Source: Treponema parvum
GTDB taxonomy: Bacteria > Spirochaetota > Spirochaetia > Treponematales > Treponemataceae
Length of the DNA: 64,000 bases
NCBI RefSeq assembly: GCF_017893965.1
Contig: NZ_CP054142.1
Span: forward strand, 1,674,001-1,738,000
Direction: 5' to 3'
The translations under genes and the position numbers were made by a program. The notes below the pieces were generated by a model. That model saw only the letters and a program-made list of their open reading frames with translations. It was not told the DNA's origin and ran no database searches. Shown here piece after piece: positions 9,037 to 17,328 of the stretch (its first letter is position 1; the number at the start of each line of letters is the position of its first letter).

Positions 9037-9083
9037 TTGTATGCTAGGCATACAAATATAATCGGAAATAAATATTTTATCAA
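9037..9083 (-). promoter_or_regulatory. Promoter with perfect operator dyad for methyltransferase-marR operon
   Basis: On the minus strand: -35 TTGATA (9083-9078), 17 bases, -10 TATATT (9060-9055). Immediately downstream is a perfect dyad TTGTATGC-TAG-GCATACAA (9055-9037), lying over the expected start site and 14 bases upstream of the methyltransferase ATG. Position and symmetry fit a MarR-type repressor site. Confidence 0.7.
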
Positions 9084-9254
9084 GCAGTCGACGGAACGGA
9101 GGAGTGCAAATAAGTTTGCGGCGGCAGAGCGAAAAGCTATCGGTCGATTCGTACGACGAAGAATGTTGACAAATAAAAGAAAAAAGGACGATACTGCCGG
9201 TAAAATCCGTACAAAAAATATCGGGCGGGAGCCGGTAAAACATCCTATGCTTTA

Positions 9255-9260
9255 TATAAT
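9255..9260 (+). promoter_or_regulatory. -10 element for the araC-like gene
   Basis: TATAAT about 90 bases upstream of the chosen ATG (9352). The -35 region is poor. The 9084-9351 stretch otherwise holds no recognised gene; an in-frame upstream extension to 9037 overlaps the divergent operator and is basic, low-complexity sequence, so it is treated as non-coding. Confidence 0.35.
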
Positions 9261-9351
9261 GGAACTGGCCGGACAACTGCTACGCTTTGACACTTCAATG
9301 CGGCGGAACTGTTTCGGGCAGCTTGAAAAATTTTCAGACGGGAGAAGCCCA

Positions 9352-10203
9352 ATGAACATGCTCAATTCTTTTAACAGGACGATGGACTATATTGAAAGCG
9401 TTCTTGACGGTGAAATCGACGAAAAAGAAGTCACGCGTATTTCACACTATTCGTTTGCGCTTTTTTCGCGGCTGTTTTCGATACTGACGGGGTATACGCT
9501 CAGCGAATACGTGCGTTTTCGAAAACTGAGCCGGGCGGCCGCCGACTTGCGAAACACAAACGAAAAAGTCATCGATATCGCTTTAAAATACGGATACGAG
9601 TCCCCCGATTCTTTTGCCGCCGCGTTTAAAAAATTTCACGACGCGTCGCCGAGCGAAATAAAAGAAGGAAAAGAATTCACATCGTTTTTGCCGCTTCGCC
9701 TGTCGTTAACCGTTACGGGAGGTAATATGATGAAAGTAAAAATCGAAAAAAAAGCGGCATTCACCGTCGCAGGCTTAAAGGAAACTGTTTCGGCAACGAC
9801 CGATTTTCCTTCGCTGTGGAAAAAGCTGTATTCGCGCATACCGCATTCTCAATTGGCAAAGCTCGGCAACGGACAAAGTTTCGGAGTATGTACGGAAGTA
9901 AGCGATTGCAAAGACTTTACGTATATGGCGGCCTACGATCTTCGAGGCGCATCTTGTAGAGAAAAGGCAGGCGAACTCGGCTTGTCGGTGCTCGAAATTC
10001 CTCAAGCCGAATATGCGGTCGTTACGCTTGAAGGAGCCGTCCCCGACTGTATTCACGCCGGATGGAAATTCGTTATGGAAAACTTTTTTCCCGAACACGG
10101 ATTTCGTCATGCGGGCAGCCCCGACTTTGAAGTCTATGCCGAAGGCGACATGGACTCGCCCGCCTACAAAATGGAACTGTGGGTACCGATCGTAAAAGAG
10201 TGA
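9352..10203 (+). CDS. AraC-type regulator with GyrI-like effector-binding domain
   Basis: 283 residues from the ATG at 9352 (GGGAG upstream). Residues ~5-110 are a double HTH AraC domain (VIDIALKYGYESPDSFAAAFKKFHDASPSEIKEG). From ~130 a GyrI/SOUL-type ligand-binding domain follows (MKVKIEKKAAFTVAGLKE..., ending YKMELWVPIVKE). This Rob/BmrR-like arrangement usually senses hydrophobic or cationic small molecules. It diverges from the methyltransferase-marR operon and may respond to the same compound class. It is more GC-rich than the transporter genes to its left. Confidence 0.88.
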   Translation: MNMLNSFNRTMDYIESVLDGEIDEKEVTRISHYSFALFSRLFSILTGYTLSEYVRFRKLSRAAADLRNTNEKVIDIALKYGYESPDSFAAAFKKFHDASPSEIKEGKEFTSFLPLRLSLTVTGGNMMKVKIEKKAAFTVAGLKETVSATTDFPSLWKKLYSRIPHSQLAKLGNGQSFGVCTEVSDCKDFTYMAAYDLRGASCREKAGELGLSVLEIPQAEYAVVTLEGAVPDCIHAGWKFVMENFFPEHGFRHAGSPDFEVYAEGDMDSPAYKMELWVPIVKE

Positions 10204-10300
10204 AGATGTAACGGAATTCGGCGGCTTAAAGGACTCTGAGCGCATAAAACGACACGGAAAAAGGAACTGCGAACTTTTAGAACGGGAACTTGTCGCCCGC

Positions 10301-11167
10301 CTACCGCTCAGCCGTCATATCGCCGATAACGGACGCAAGATCGCCTTTAAAAGAAACGGCGCGATCTGAAATTTCTTCAGGAATATAATCTTCTTCGCTG
10401 TTTACACTGATCAATACGGATTTAGGATTTGCCGCCGTCATCTGCCAAAAAGGATATTTTATTATTCCGGGAGTATTGTACCCTACTCCCAGTTCCATCA
10501 ATAACAGCCGTGAATCTTTGAATTTTTCAACAAAGGCTTCGTACCTTGAAGAAGCGGCGTGCCATCCTTCGTCTTCCACAAAAGTTTCGTCCGCACGCAG
10601 ATTCATCGACATGGGAGATCCGCACACGGGACAGAGAGGAATCAATTCCGAAGGAATTTTCATGTCTTTTTGGGCTGCAAGCATGCTTTTAACGGCGTTT
10701 TCGTTGTCGTATGTTTTTGAATGACACGGTTTTGAACACTGAAAAAGGCCGAAGTCTCCTTGAGTATACAAAAGTCTCTCTTTACTGAAGCCCGCTCTTT
10801 GGAAACAATGATCCACGTTTGTAGTAAGAACAAAATAGTTCTTTTCCTTTACAAGAGAAAAAAGCTCGTCATATAGCGGTTTTGGAGGATCGCTATAACG
10901 GTTACAATGAACATACCGGCTCCAATACGCCCAGAATTCTTCAAGCGTCTTATAAGGATAAAATCCTCCTGAATACATGTCGGTAAAACCGTATCGTTCA
11001 TAAAAATCACTAAAATACCGCAAAAATCTTTTGCCTGAGTAAGTAAAACCTGCGGCAGCCGAAAGCCCCGCCCCTGCTCCCACAAGAACGGCTTCCGCGT
11101 TCTTTAAAGCGTCTTTAAAACGTTCGATTTTTTTTCGGTAAGCGGCGGCGTCAAAGTCGCTCTTCAT
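10301..11167 (-). CDS. Sirtuin, class-M-like (SirTM) putative ADP-ribosyltransferase
   Basis: 288 residues. NAD-binding motifs GAGAGLS (30-36) and TTNVDH (115-120) are intact. The catalytic His of deacylase sirtuins is replaced by Gln in YTQGD (Q136), as in macrodomain-linked sirtuins that mono-ADP-ribosylate proteins. Zinc ligands are C144, C148, C179 and C182. Known SirTM operons carry a macrodomain hydrolase, GcvH-L and LplA2, and none is seen here. Instead the ATG comes one base after the stop of a tandem PII-like gene. The activity is inferred from the family, and the target is unknown. Confidence 0.82.
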   Translation of the reverse strand: MKSDFDAAAYRKKIERFKDALKNAEAVLVGAGAGLSAAAGFTYSGKRFLRYFSDFYERYGFTDMYSGGFYPYKTLEEFWAYWSRYVHCNRYSDPPKPLYDELFSLVKEKNYFVLTTNVDHCFQRAGFSKERLLYTQGDFGLFQCSKPCHSKTYDNENAVKSMLAAQKDMKIPSELIPLCPVCGSPMSMNLRADETFVEDEGWHAASSRYEAFVEKFKDSRLLLMELGVGYNTPGIIKYPFWQMTAANPKSVLISVNSEEDYIPEEISDRAVSFKGDLASVIGDMTAER

Positions 11168-11168
11168 C

Positions 11169-11813
11169 TTATTTTTTTCCTAAGAGCATAAAGTCGCTTA
11201 TGGGGCAGCAAAAGGCAATACCGCTTCCCGGAGAAGCAAGGCAAGGTAACGTACGCACGGCTTCAAGAACGTTATTTAATTTTTCAGAATCTATGATCAT
11301 CAAAAGCATTTCTTTTTCAGGAACTATTTCCATGCCGAAAAATTTTGCGTCTCCGGGTTTTGCCGTTCCCCGCGCTTTGATCACGGTACCGCCGCCGGCG
11401 CCTGCTTTACGAGCGGCAGCCATTATATCATCCGCATAACCTCTGTTTGCGATAATGCTTACCATATGATGAGCAGCGTTAAAAGTCATATAATCATCAC
11501 CCCCAAATATATTACCGGTTTTAATCAATCTTATCGAATCCAAGGAAAACAAAACTCCGAATCTTTTCTTTTTTCTTTCTGAAGCTCTGGCTATCGCATC
11601 CGCAATTTTCGACCGCTCTTCCGAAGGAACAAGCATGTACACGATATCTTTTGACGTTTCGCCTAACGCAAGCACATGAAGAAATCTGTTTTCCGAAATT
11701 CCGCGCCCCATAACTACGGTACCGCCGCCGGCGCCCGCAGAACAGGCCGCCTTTATAATAAATTCGCCGCCGTCATGGGGGACAATGCATACCATTAAGT
11801 TATACGATGTCAT
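11169..11813 (-). CDS. Tandem PII-like signalling protein
   Basis: 214 residues made of two PII/GlnB-like units. The first has SAGAGGGTVVMGRG (25-38) and the second KAGAGGGTVIKARG (136-149), each followed by strand-rich sequence ending in a PII-type VYMLVPSEE / LLMIIDSEK segment. Ordinary PII proteins are single ~110-residue units that trimerise, so a fused pair is unusual. It overlaps the DUF1538 stop by four bases (ATGA). It probably binds a nucleotide and gates or senses the duplicated membrane partner, as PII does for transporters. The effector is unknown. Confidence 0.8.
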   Translation of the reverse strand: MTSYNLMVCIVPHDGGEFIIKAACSAGAGGGTVVMGRGISENRFLHVLALGETSKDIVYMLVPSEERSKIADAIARASERKKKRFGVLFSLDSIRLIKTGNIFGGDDYMTFNAAHHMVSIIANRGYADDIMAAARKAGAGGGTVIKARGTAKPGDAKFFGMEIVPEKEMLLMIIDSEKLNNVLEAVRTLPCLASPGSGIAFCCPISDFMLLGKK

Positions 11814-13315
11814 TCTGCCCCTCCTTTCTTTTTATAATTAAATACAAGTCCGAGAATTTGAATGGCGATCAGAGGCGTCATAGCGATAAGAGCAATTACG
11901 CCGAACGCGTCGCTGTGTGCGCCTGAAGCTTGAGAAGCGCCAAGCGTAAATGAAAGAACGAACGTGGAACTTATAGGTCCTGAAGCCACTCCGCCTGAAT
12001 CAAATGCGATCGCCGTAAACAGATCCGGACAAAAGATCATAAGAATGAGAGCTACCGCATAGCCGGGAATAAGCACATACATGATATTAAAACCGAATAG
12101 GGAGCGAAGCATCGCAAGCGCAATCGCTATCGCAGCCCCGGAAGCAAGGAAGACAAGCAGAACTTTGCGTTTTATAGTTCCGCCTGAAATCAATTCAACC
12201 TGATCCGTAAGAACCCACACGGCAGGTTCCGCACAAACTACCACCGCCCCGATCAAAAGACCTGTTCCTACAAGCATAAAAGTCCATAATCCGCCGTTAT
12301 TAAGCGCAAGAGTTCCTAAAAGAACTCCGAGCCGGCGGCCGGCGGTCATAAAGCCGCCGTTCACTCCAACAAGAAAGATCGTAAGTCCAATATAGCTGTA
12401 AAAAAAGCCCAAGATCATACGCGCTAAGCGGCGCGGAGGCATGTGAAGAAGAGTTGTTTGAAAAACAATAAAAAGTATAACCACAGGCGTAAGCGAATAC
12501 ACGGCCTCACGCGCAACATGGGGTAATATGCTTAAAAACACATAAAGCCCTTTAAGATCCGCTCCGGCAGCATGAGAAATTTCTTGATCGGCAATAACGG
12601 CCGCATGTTTTGAAAGAAAAACTCCGTAAAGAAGAACCGCCAGAATCGGACCTACGGACGCCATTCCCGTAAGCCCGAAATTGTCGCTTTGAGAACTTCC
12701 GCCTTCTTTTGAATTTGCCGAATTTACGCGTACCGACGAAACTCCTATTCCAAGCGCCATAATAAAAGGAACCGTCATAGGCCCCGTGGTAGCCCCTCCG
12801 GAATCGAATCCTATGCCTATGAAGTTATGAGGAGCTATAAACGCAAGCGTAAAGACGATAAAATATGAAAACACAAAAAATATCTTAAGCGGAAGGCGCA
12901 TAACCGTGCGCAAAAGCCCTAAGGCTATATAAAATCCCACTCCGGATGCGATCATCATTATAAAAACCCTCTTGTTTACAAGAGGAAAAATGCTTCGCAC
13001 CTGATCGCTTAGAACCTGTATGTCAGGCTCGGAAGCCGTTACAAGAAAACCTATCGCAAACGATGCAGCGAGTAAAAGGGGAAGGTTTCTTTTTTTTGTA
13101 AGTTCGGAACCGCCGTACGTACCGAGCGGGAGGATACCGATATCCACTCCGAGCAAAAATATCGTAAGTCCTATTATAAGAAGAATTCCGCCGACGATGA
13201 ATCTGAATAAAAGCTCTTTGCCCAAAGGCGCCGCCGTCACCCCGAGCACAAGCACTATGATCATAACCGGCAAAACGGAAGATGCCGTTTCTTTAAATTT
13301 TTGTATAATATTCAT
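11810..13315 (-). CDS. Duplicated DUF1538 integral membrane protein
   Basis: 501 residues, two homologous hydrophobic halves. Repeated motifs are GLTIFLLGVDIG (49-60) and GLTIFLVGVNGG (310-321), TASEPDIQVLSDQV and CAEPAVWVLTDQV (about 93-106 and 361-373), and FDSGGATTGPM and FDSGGVASGPI (170-180 and 438-448). The conserved acidic and Ser/Gly motifs in membrane-flanked loops suggest a transporter or channel, but the family's substrate is not established. First gene of a three-gene operon with a tandem PII-like protein and a sirtuin. No clear ribosome site precedes the ATG. Confidence 0.88.
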   Translation of the reverse strand: MNIIQKFKETASSVLPVMIIVLVLGVTAAPLGKELLFRFIVGGILLIIGLTIFLLGVDIGILPLGTYGGSELTKKRNLPLLLAASFAIGFLVTASEPDIQVLSDQVRSIFPLVNKRVFIMMIASGVGFYIALGLLRTVMRLPLKIFFVFSYFIVFTLAFIAPHNFIGIGFDSGGATTGPMTVPFIMALGIGVSSVRVNSANSKEGGSSQSDNFGLTGMASVGPILAVLLYGVFLSKHAAVIADQEISHAAGADLKGLYVFLSILPHVAREAVYSLTPVVILFIVFQTTLLHMPPRRLARMILGFFYSYIGLTIFLVGVNGGFMTAGRRLGVLLGTLALNNGGLWTFMLVGTGLLIGAVVVCAEPAVWVLTDQVELISGGTIKRKVLLVFLASGAAIAIALAMLRSLFGFNIMYVLIPGYAVALILMIFCPDLFTAIAFDSGGVASGPISSTFVLSFTLGASQASGAHSDAFGVIALIAMTPLIAIQILGLVFNYKKKGGAE

Positions 13316-13362
13316 TTTTGTCTAATAGCCCAAACTTCGAGTTTTATAATTTTAGGGCGGCA

Positions 13363-13474
13363 GTCGCACACGGATGTGCGACTTACAAGTAATGTCGACA
13401 GTTTTTGAAAAAAACTGTCAGTTTAAGAAAAACAAGGACGTTTTTCTTAATACACAATCCCTGCCGCGTAAAAC
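13363..13474 (-). repeat. Family A dispersed repeat, copy 2 (three hairpins)
   Basis: 112 bases that, read on the minus strand, match 32501-32612 at all but one position. It contains three consecutive hairpins: GTCGCACA/TGTGCGAC, GACAGTTTTT/AAAAACTGTC and AAGAAAAAC/GTTTTTCTT. It sits in the 368-base gap between the DUF1538 operon and the sensor cluster. The remainder of that gap holds three imperfect copies of a GCACACAGATCGGCCTC-like unit (about 13569-13641). Confidence 0.85.
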
Positions 13475-13640
13475 TCAACATTCAGGTTATCTTAAGTTAT
13501 AACAGTTACCGACACACATAATCAATATCAAAACGGACATATTCAAATCAGATAAACTGCACAGGACGGCGCACAGATCGGTCTCTACAAGCCCGTGTGC
13601 ACACAGATCGGCCTCCCAAACTTATGCGCACACAAATCAG

Positions 13641-13677
13641 CGAGCGCATTTAAAATGCGCTCGATCCGTGCTATACT
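13641..13677 (+). promoter_or_regulatory. Promoter with palindromic operator, possibly giving a leaderless mRNA
   Basis: An 11-bp perfect inverted repeat with a one-base centre (CGAGCGCATTT / AAATGCGCTCG, 13641-13663) overlaps a weak -35 (TTTAAA, 13649-13654). After 17 bases comes -10 TATACT (13672-13677). The ATG of the next gene starts seven bases after the -10 with no ribosome-binding sequence between, so transcription and translation may start at the same place. Confidence 0.55.
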
Positions 13678-13683
13678 GGCGCC

Positions 13684-14712
13684 ATGCGTAATCTTTACCG
13701 CACTCTTTTGTTTTTCGCCGCGTTTTTCGTTTTTACGGGATGTTTTAAAAAGGCTAAAGGCGGAGACGATTCTAACACTCTCATAGTCGCAAGCCCCCAC
13801 CCGCTCGTGCTCATCGTTCCCGTCATAGAAAATTTCGAAAACGAAACGGGGATAGCCGTCGAACTCGTTCAGGGCGGCACAAAAGAAATACTTAAAAATC
13901 TTCAAATGCATCCCGACTCATCTCCGTACGATGTGTTATGGGGCGGCTCGTACGCATCCGTACTTCCCGCATCTTCACTCTTCGATTCCTATACAAGTGC
14001 GAATGAAGCGTATATCAGAAGCGAATACAAAAACGTCGAAGGCATGCTGAACCGCTTTTCCGACGTGCCGAGCGTTTTAATGATAAACAAAAAGCGGCTC
14101 GGCGGTGTTGCGGTCTCAGGCTACGGTGATCTCCTCAATCCGAAATTAAAAGGCGCGATCGCGTTCGGAAACCCCGAAACCTCATCGTCGGCATGGGAAC
14201 ATTTGATAAATATGCTTTACGCCGCAGGCAAAGGAAATCCCGACGACGGCTGGGATTACGTGAAGATGCTGTGCAAAAATCTCGACGGAAATCTCTTGGG
14301 ATCTTCGAGCGCGGTGTACAACGGAGTTGCGGACGGACGCTTTGCCGTAGGATTGACATTCGAAGAAGGAGGAGCCAATTTTGCCGAAAAAGACGGCAAT
14401 ATCGCCTTAGTCTACATGAACGAAGGCGTCGTCTTTACTCCCGACGGCGTCTACATACCGAAAAAAATCCGGCACAAAGACAATGCCGTCAGATTTATCG
14501 ATTACGTTACGGGAAAAAACGTGCAAAGCTATATCGCAAAGCAAATGAACCGGCGTTCAGTGCGGAGCGACGTCGAAACAAAAAGCCTGCTTCCCTCAAA
14601 GAGCGGCATCAAGTGCATCTCCGTCGATTACGCCTATACAACTTCACATCAAAGCGAATGGGTCGAGCGCTTTCTCGATATCTTCGAAAGCGCGAGGCAA
14701 AACGATGAATGA
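13684..14712 (+). CDS. Sensor-type ABC substrate-binding lipoprotein (HptA/PgtC-like)
   Basis: 342 residues. Signal peptide with lipobox FTGC (Cys20), then a COG1840-type binding fold (LIVASPHPLVLIVPVIENFENETGIAVELVQGG, SYDVLWGGSY-like core). It overlaps the downstream histidine kinase by eight bases and has its own transporter set only after the response regulator. This is the order of HptA-HptS-HptR and PgtC-PgtB-PgtA systems, where the binding protein reports extracellular organophosphate to the kinase. The ligand here is inferred, not shown. Confidence 0.83.
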   Translation: MRNLYRTLLFFAAFFVFTGCFKKAKGGDDSNTLIVASPHPLVLIVPVIENFENETGIAVELVQGGTKEILKNLQMHPDSSPYDVLWGGSYASVLPASSLFDSYTSANEAYIRSEYKNVEGMLNRFSDVPSVLMINKKRLGGVAVSGYGDLLNPKLKGAIAFGNPETSSSAWEHLINMLYAAGKGNPDDGWDYVKMLCKNLDGNLLGSSSAVYNGVADGRFAVGLTFEEGGANFAEKDGNIALVYMNEGVVFTPDGVYIPKKIRHKDNAVRFIDYVTGKNVQSYIAKQMNRRSVRSDVETKSLLPSKSGIKCISVDYAYTTSHQSEWVERFLDIFESARQNDE

Positions 14713-16390
14713 CAATGTATATTTTAGAGAAGAAATACGCCGCTCGTTTATAGCGCACTCGCTCATCCCTTCGATCACACTTGCAAGCGTCGTCATCGTA
14801 ACGTCCGTTTTGCTGTGGAATGTCAATCTCTACCGCACCCTCGCGCGCGAAAATAAAAAGACTGCGACGGCCTTGAGCACAGCCGTAAACGCATACGGCG
14901 CTTTTATCGAAGAAAAAAGTCTTTCGCCCGAAAGAATAATCTTTGACGACGCGTTTTCCGTTTCCGGAGCATATACCGCGCTGAAGGAATTTATCCATGC
15001 GCAAAAGATCGCTGCTGATTTTACGCTGCTTTCCTCGTCGTACGCCGTCGTGCTCAAGGGAAGCGCGGACGACGACTTTATCGTTCCCGAATGGCAAAAT
15101 CAATTTACATGGGGCGCGCTCGGACGAATGCACGAAAAACCGGATCGAACGGTGATCGAACTGTCGTCGGAGTACAATACTGCCGGAAAAAGCGAAATCG
15201 TCATCGGACGTGCGCTCGAATCGAAAAACGGAATCGACGGCTACATGGTCTTTACGATAGATGAAGATGCCGTGCGCACGGCTCTCAATCCGACGCTCCC
15301 CTTTGCGATCACCGACGACAAGGGCACGCTCTTTGCAGCTTCTCTTCCGCATGCGGGAAACGCGGCAGGAAAGCTCGCGGACGGCTATCGAAGCGACAGG
15401 CGATATTATTTTACGGAAAACGAAGCGGTATTTCGGGATGCGACGGCGAGCATCTTCGACGTCTATACCTTTCAAAATACGCAGCAGATGCAAAGCGCTT
15501 TTTTAATAATCGCATTGACGACGCTTTCGGTTCTCGCGCTTGTCATCGGCGGCCTTTTCGTCAGCGCCGCTAAAATCGCCGAAAAGGAATCGCGCGCTCT
15601 CACGCAGATCGCACAAGCGTGCGGCGAAGTCGAACGCGGCAATCTCGCAGAGCGCCTTTCGGTTTCCGGCACTGTCGAATTCCAAAAGATCGCAAACGCG
15701 TACAACGATATGCTCGACACAGTGCAGCGTCTCATCGATGAAAATAAAAAAGAAACGCACGAACGCTATGTCGCAGAAATCAAACGGCTGGAAATGCAGT
15801 TCAATCCGCACTTTTTATACAACACGCTTGAAAATATTAAATTCCTGATAAAACTCGATCCCGATAAAGCGCAAAAAACGATTCTGCGCCTTTCCGAACT
15901 CTTGCGCTACAGCATCGACAACGATGCATCGACTGCTCGGATCGGCGAAGATATCCGCCGCATCGAACATTATCTGTATATATTGAAACTCCGCTTCGGC
16001 AAAAAATTCGCATACGAAATCGACGTGCCGGACGACGTACAAAACTGTGTAGTGCCGAAACTCATCGTGCAGCCGCTTATCGACAATGCCGTCAAACACG
16101 GCTTCGGCGATAAAGAGCGCATGAAAGTTTCGATCGGCGCGCACACGGTCGGGAAAAAACTGCATATCGTCGTGAGCGATGACGGAGCCGGCATGGACGA
16201 AACAGAACTGAAAGCGATGCGGAAGCTCATCCGTTCACAAAGCAATAAAACGAATCACATCGGATTGTACAACGTCGAGCGGCGCATCGAACTTTTGTAC
16301 GGAAGCACATACGGCATGACGATCGACAGCGCTGCAGGCAAAGGAACGACAGTGCGCATAAGCCTTCCGGTCATTTGGAGCAAAACATGA
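14705..16390 (+). CDS. Sensor histidine kinase, YesM/LytS-type
   Basis: 561 residues. Membrane segments at about 20-42 and 264-288 bracket a periplasmic sensor domain. A HAMP-like linker (about 289-345) and a His_kinase domain follow, with MQFNPHFLYNTLENIKFL giving phospho-acceptor H369. The ATPase domain has the N box VQPLIDNAVKHGF and the G box DDGAGMD. It is translationally coupled to the binding lipoprotein upstream and the AraC-type regulator downstream. It probably receives the ligand state from the lipoprotein. Confidence 0.92.
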   Translation: MNDNVYFREEIRRSFIAHSLIPSITLASVVIVTSVLLWNVNLYRTLARENKKTATALSTAVNAYGAFIEEKSLSPERIIFDDAFSVSGAYTALKEFIHAQKIAADFTLLSSSYAVVLKGSADDDFIVPEWQNQFTWGALGRMHEKPDRTVIELSSEYNTAGKSEIVIGRALESKNGIDGYMVFTIDEDAVRTALNPTLPFAITDDKGTLFAASLPHAGNAAGKLADGYRSDRRYYFTENEAVFRDATASIFDVYTFQNTQQMQSAFLIIALTTLSVLALVIGGLFVSAAKIAEKESRALTQIAQACGEVERGNLAERLSVSGTVEFQKIANAYNDMLDTVQRLIDENKKETHERYVAEIKRLEMQFNPHFLYNTLENIKFLIKLDPDKAQKTILRLSELLRYSIDNDASTARIGEDIRRIEHYLYILKLRFGKKFAYEIDVPDDVQNCVVPKLIVQPLIDNAVKHGFGDKERMKVSIGAHTVGKKLHIVVSDDGAGMDETELKAMRKLIRSQSNKTNHIGLYNVERRIELLYGSTYGMTIDSAAGKGTTVRISLPVIWSKT

Positions 16391-17172
16391 TACACATTGT
16401 GATCGCCGAAGACGAAGATATCATCCGTTCGGGGCTTTTGTACACAATCGACTGGCTTTCCATGAACGCCGTCGTCGTAGCCTCTGCGGCTACGGGTATG
16501 GAAGGACTCGAAAAGATAAAGAGCCTACAACCTGACATCGTGATCACCGACATAAAGATGCCTGGCATGAGCGGACTTGATATGATAGAGGCGGCGCAAA
16601 AAGCAAAAATCGATTTTATCCCGATCGTTCTTACGAGCTATTCCGATTTCAACTATGCGAAAAGCGCTATTGCGCTCCGCGTCTTCGATTATCTTTTAAA
16701 ACCTGTCGATGAAGAAAAGATCAAAGAAGTCGTCTTGCGCGCACAAGAGCAGCTTGCAAAAAACCTCATCGCACAAAAAGCCGAACGTGCAGAAAGCGCC
16801 GGCGCCTCGTCCTCTCCTTTCCTTCCGCCGATGGTTTCCGACAATCCGTATATCGCAGCCTGCCTGAGCGCGATAGAACAAAACTACGCGGAACACCCCA
16901 ACATCGAAACGCTCGCCCGAACGCTCAAAGTGAGCGCAAGTTATTTAAGCAGATCATTTAAAAAACACACGTCCATGACCTTTCTCGATTTTTTGAACAC
17001 GTACAGGATTCAAAAAGCCGTAAGTCTCCTTGCCGATCAAAAATACCGCGTCTACGAAGTCGCAGCGATGACGGGCTTTTCGTCGTACAAGCGATTTTAT
17101 GAAGTGTTCAAATCCTATGCGGGTTTTCCGCCGACGGAACTCGCAAAACCGGACGAAAAACGGAAAGACTGA
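16387..17172 (+). CDS. AraC-type response regulator (YesN/HptR-like)
   Basis: 261 residues from ATG 16387, overlapping the kinase stop as ATGA with GGAG upstream. The receiver domain has acidic pocket EDED, phospho-acceptor D55 in VITDIKMPGMSG, and KPVD as the lysine loop. A C-terminal AraC double HTH (~165-255) includes ASYLSRSFKKHTSMTFLDFLN and VYEVAAMTGFSSYKRFYEVFKSYAG. It likely activates the adjacent importer genes when the sensor lipoprotein is liganded. Confidence 0.93.
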   Translation: MIHIVIAEDEDIIRSGLLYTIDWLSMNAVVVASAATGMEGLEKIKSLQPDIVITDIKMPGMSGLDMIEAAQKAKIDFIPIVLTSYSDFNYAKSAIALRVFDYLLKPVDEEKIKEVVLRAQEQLAKNLIAQKAERAESAGASSSPFLPPMVSDNPYIAACLSAIEQNYAEHPNIETLARTLKVSASYLSRSFKKHTSMTFLDFLNTYRIQKAVSLLADQKYRVYEVAAMTGFSSYKRFYEVFKSYAGFPPTELAKPDEKRKD

Positions 17173-17328
17173 ACGATAGGCTGCAGTCCGTATTTCGCCG
17201 ACATTGTCCGCTTCGCGCTCAGTCCGGTTCATTTTTCGGGATATTTTTATATAAAATCGGCATTGCGGATACGGAATTCCGGCCTTAGAATTTTCTTAAA
17301 GATATTAAATATCCGGAGGATTTTCATT

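Noticed and set aside
9037-9351. N-terminal extension of the AraC-type regulator
   Set aside because: It would run through the divergent operator and promoter, has no similarity to AraC proteins, and a good ribosome site precedes ATG 9352.
14193-14708. 171-codon plus-strand frame inside the sensor lipoprotein gene
   Set aside because: Arg-rich alternate frame fully inside a well-supported gene; typical of GC-rich shadow frames.
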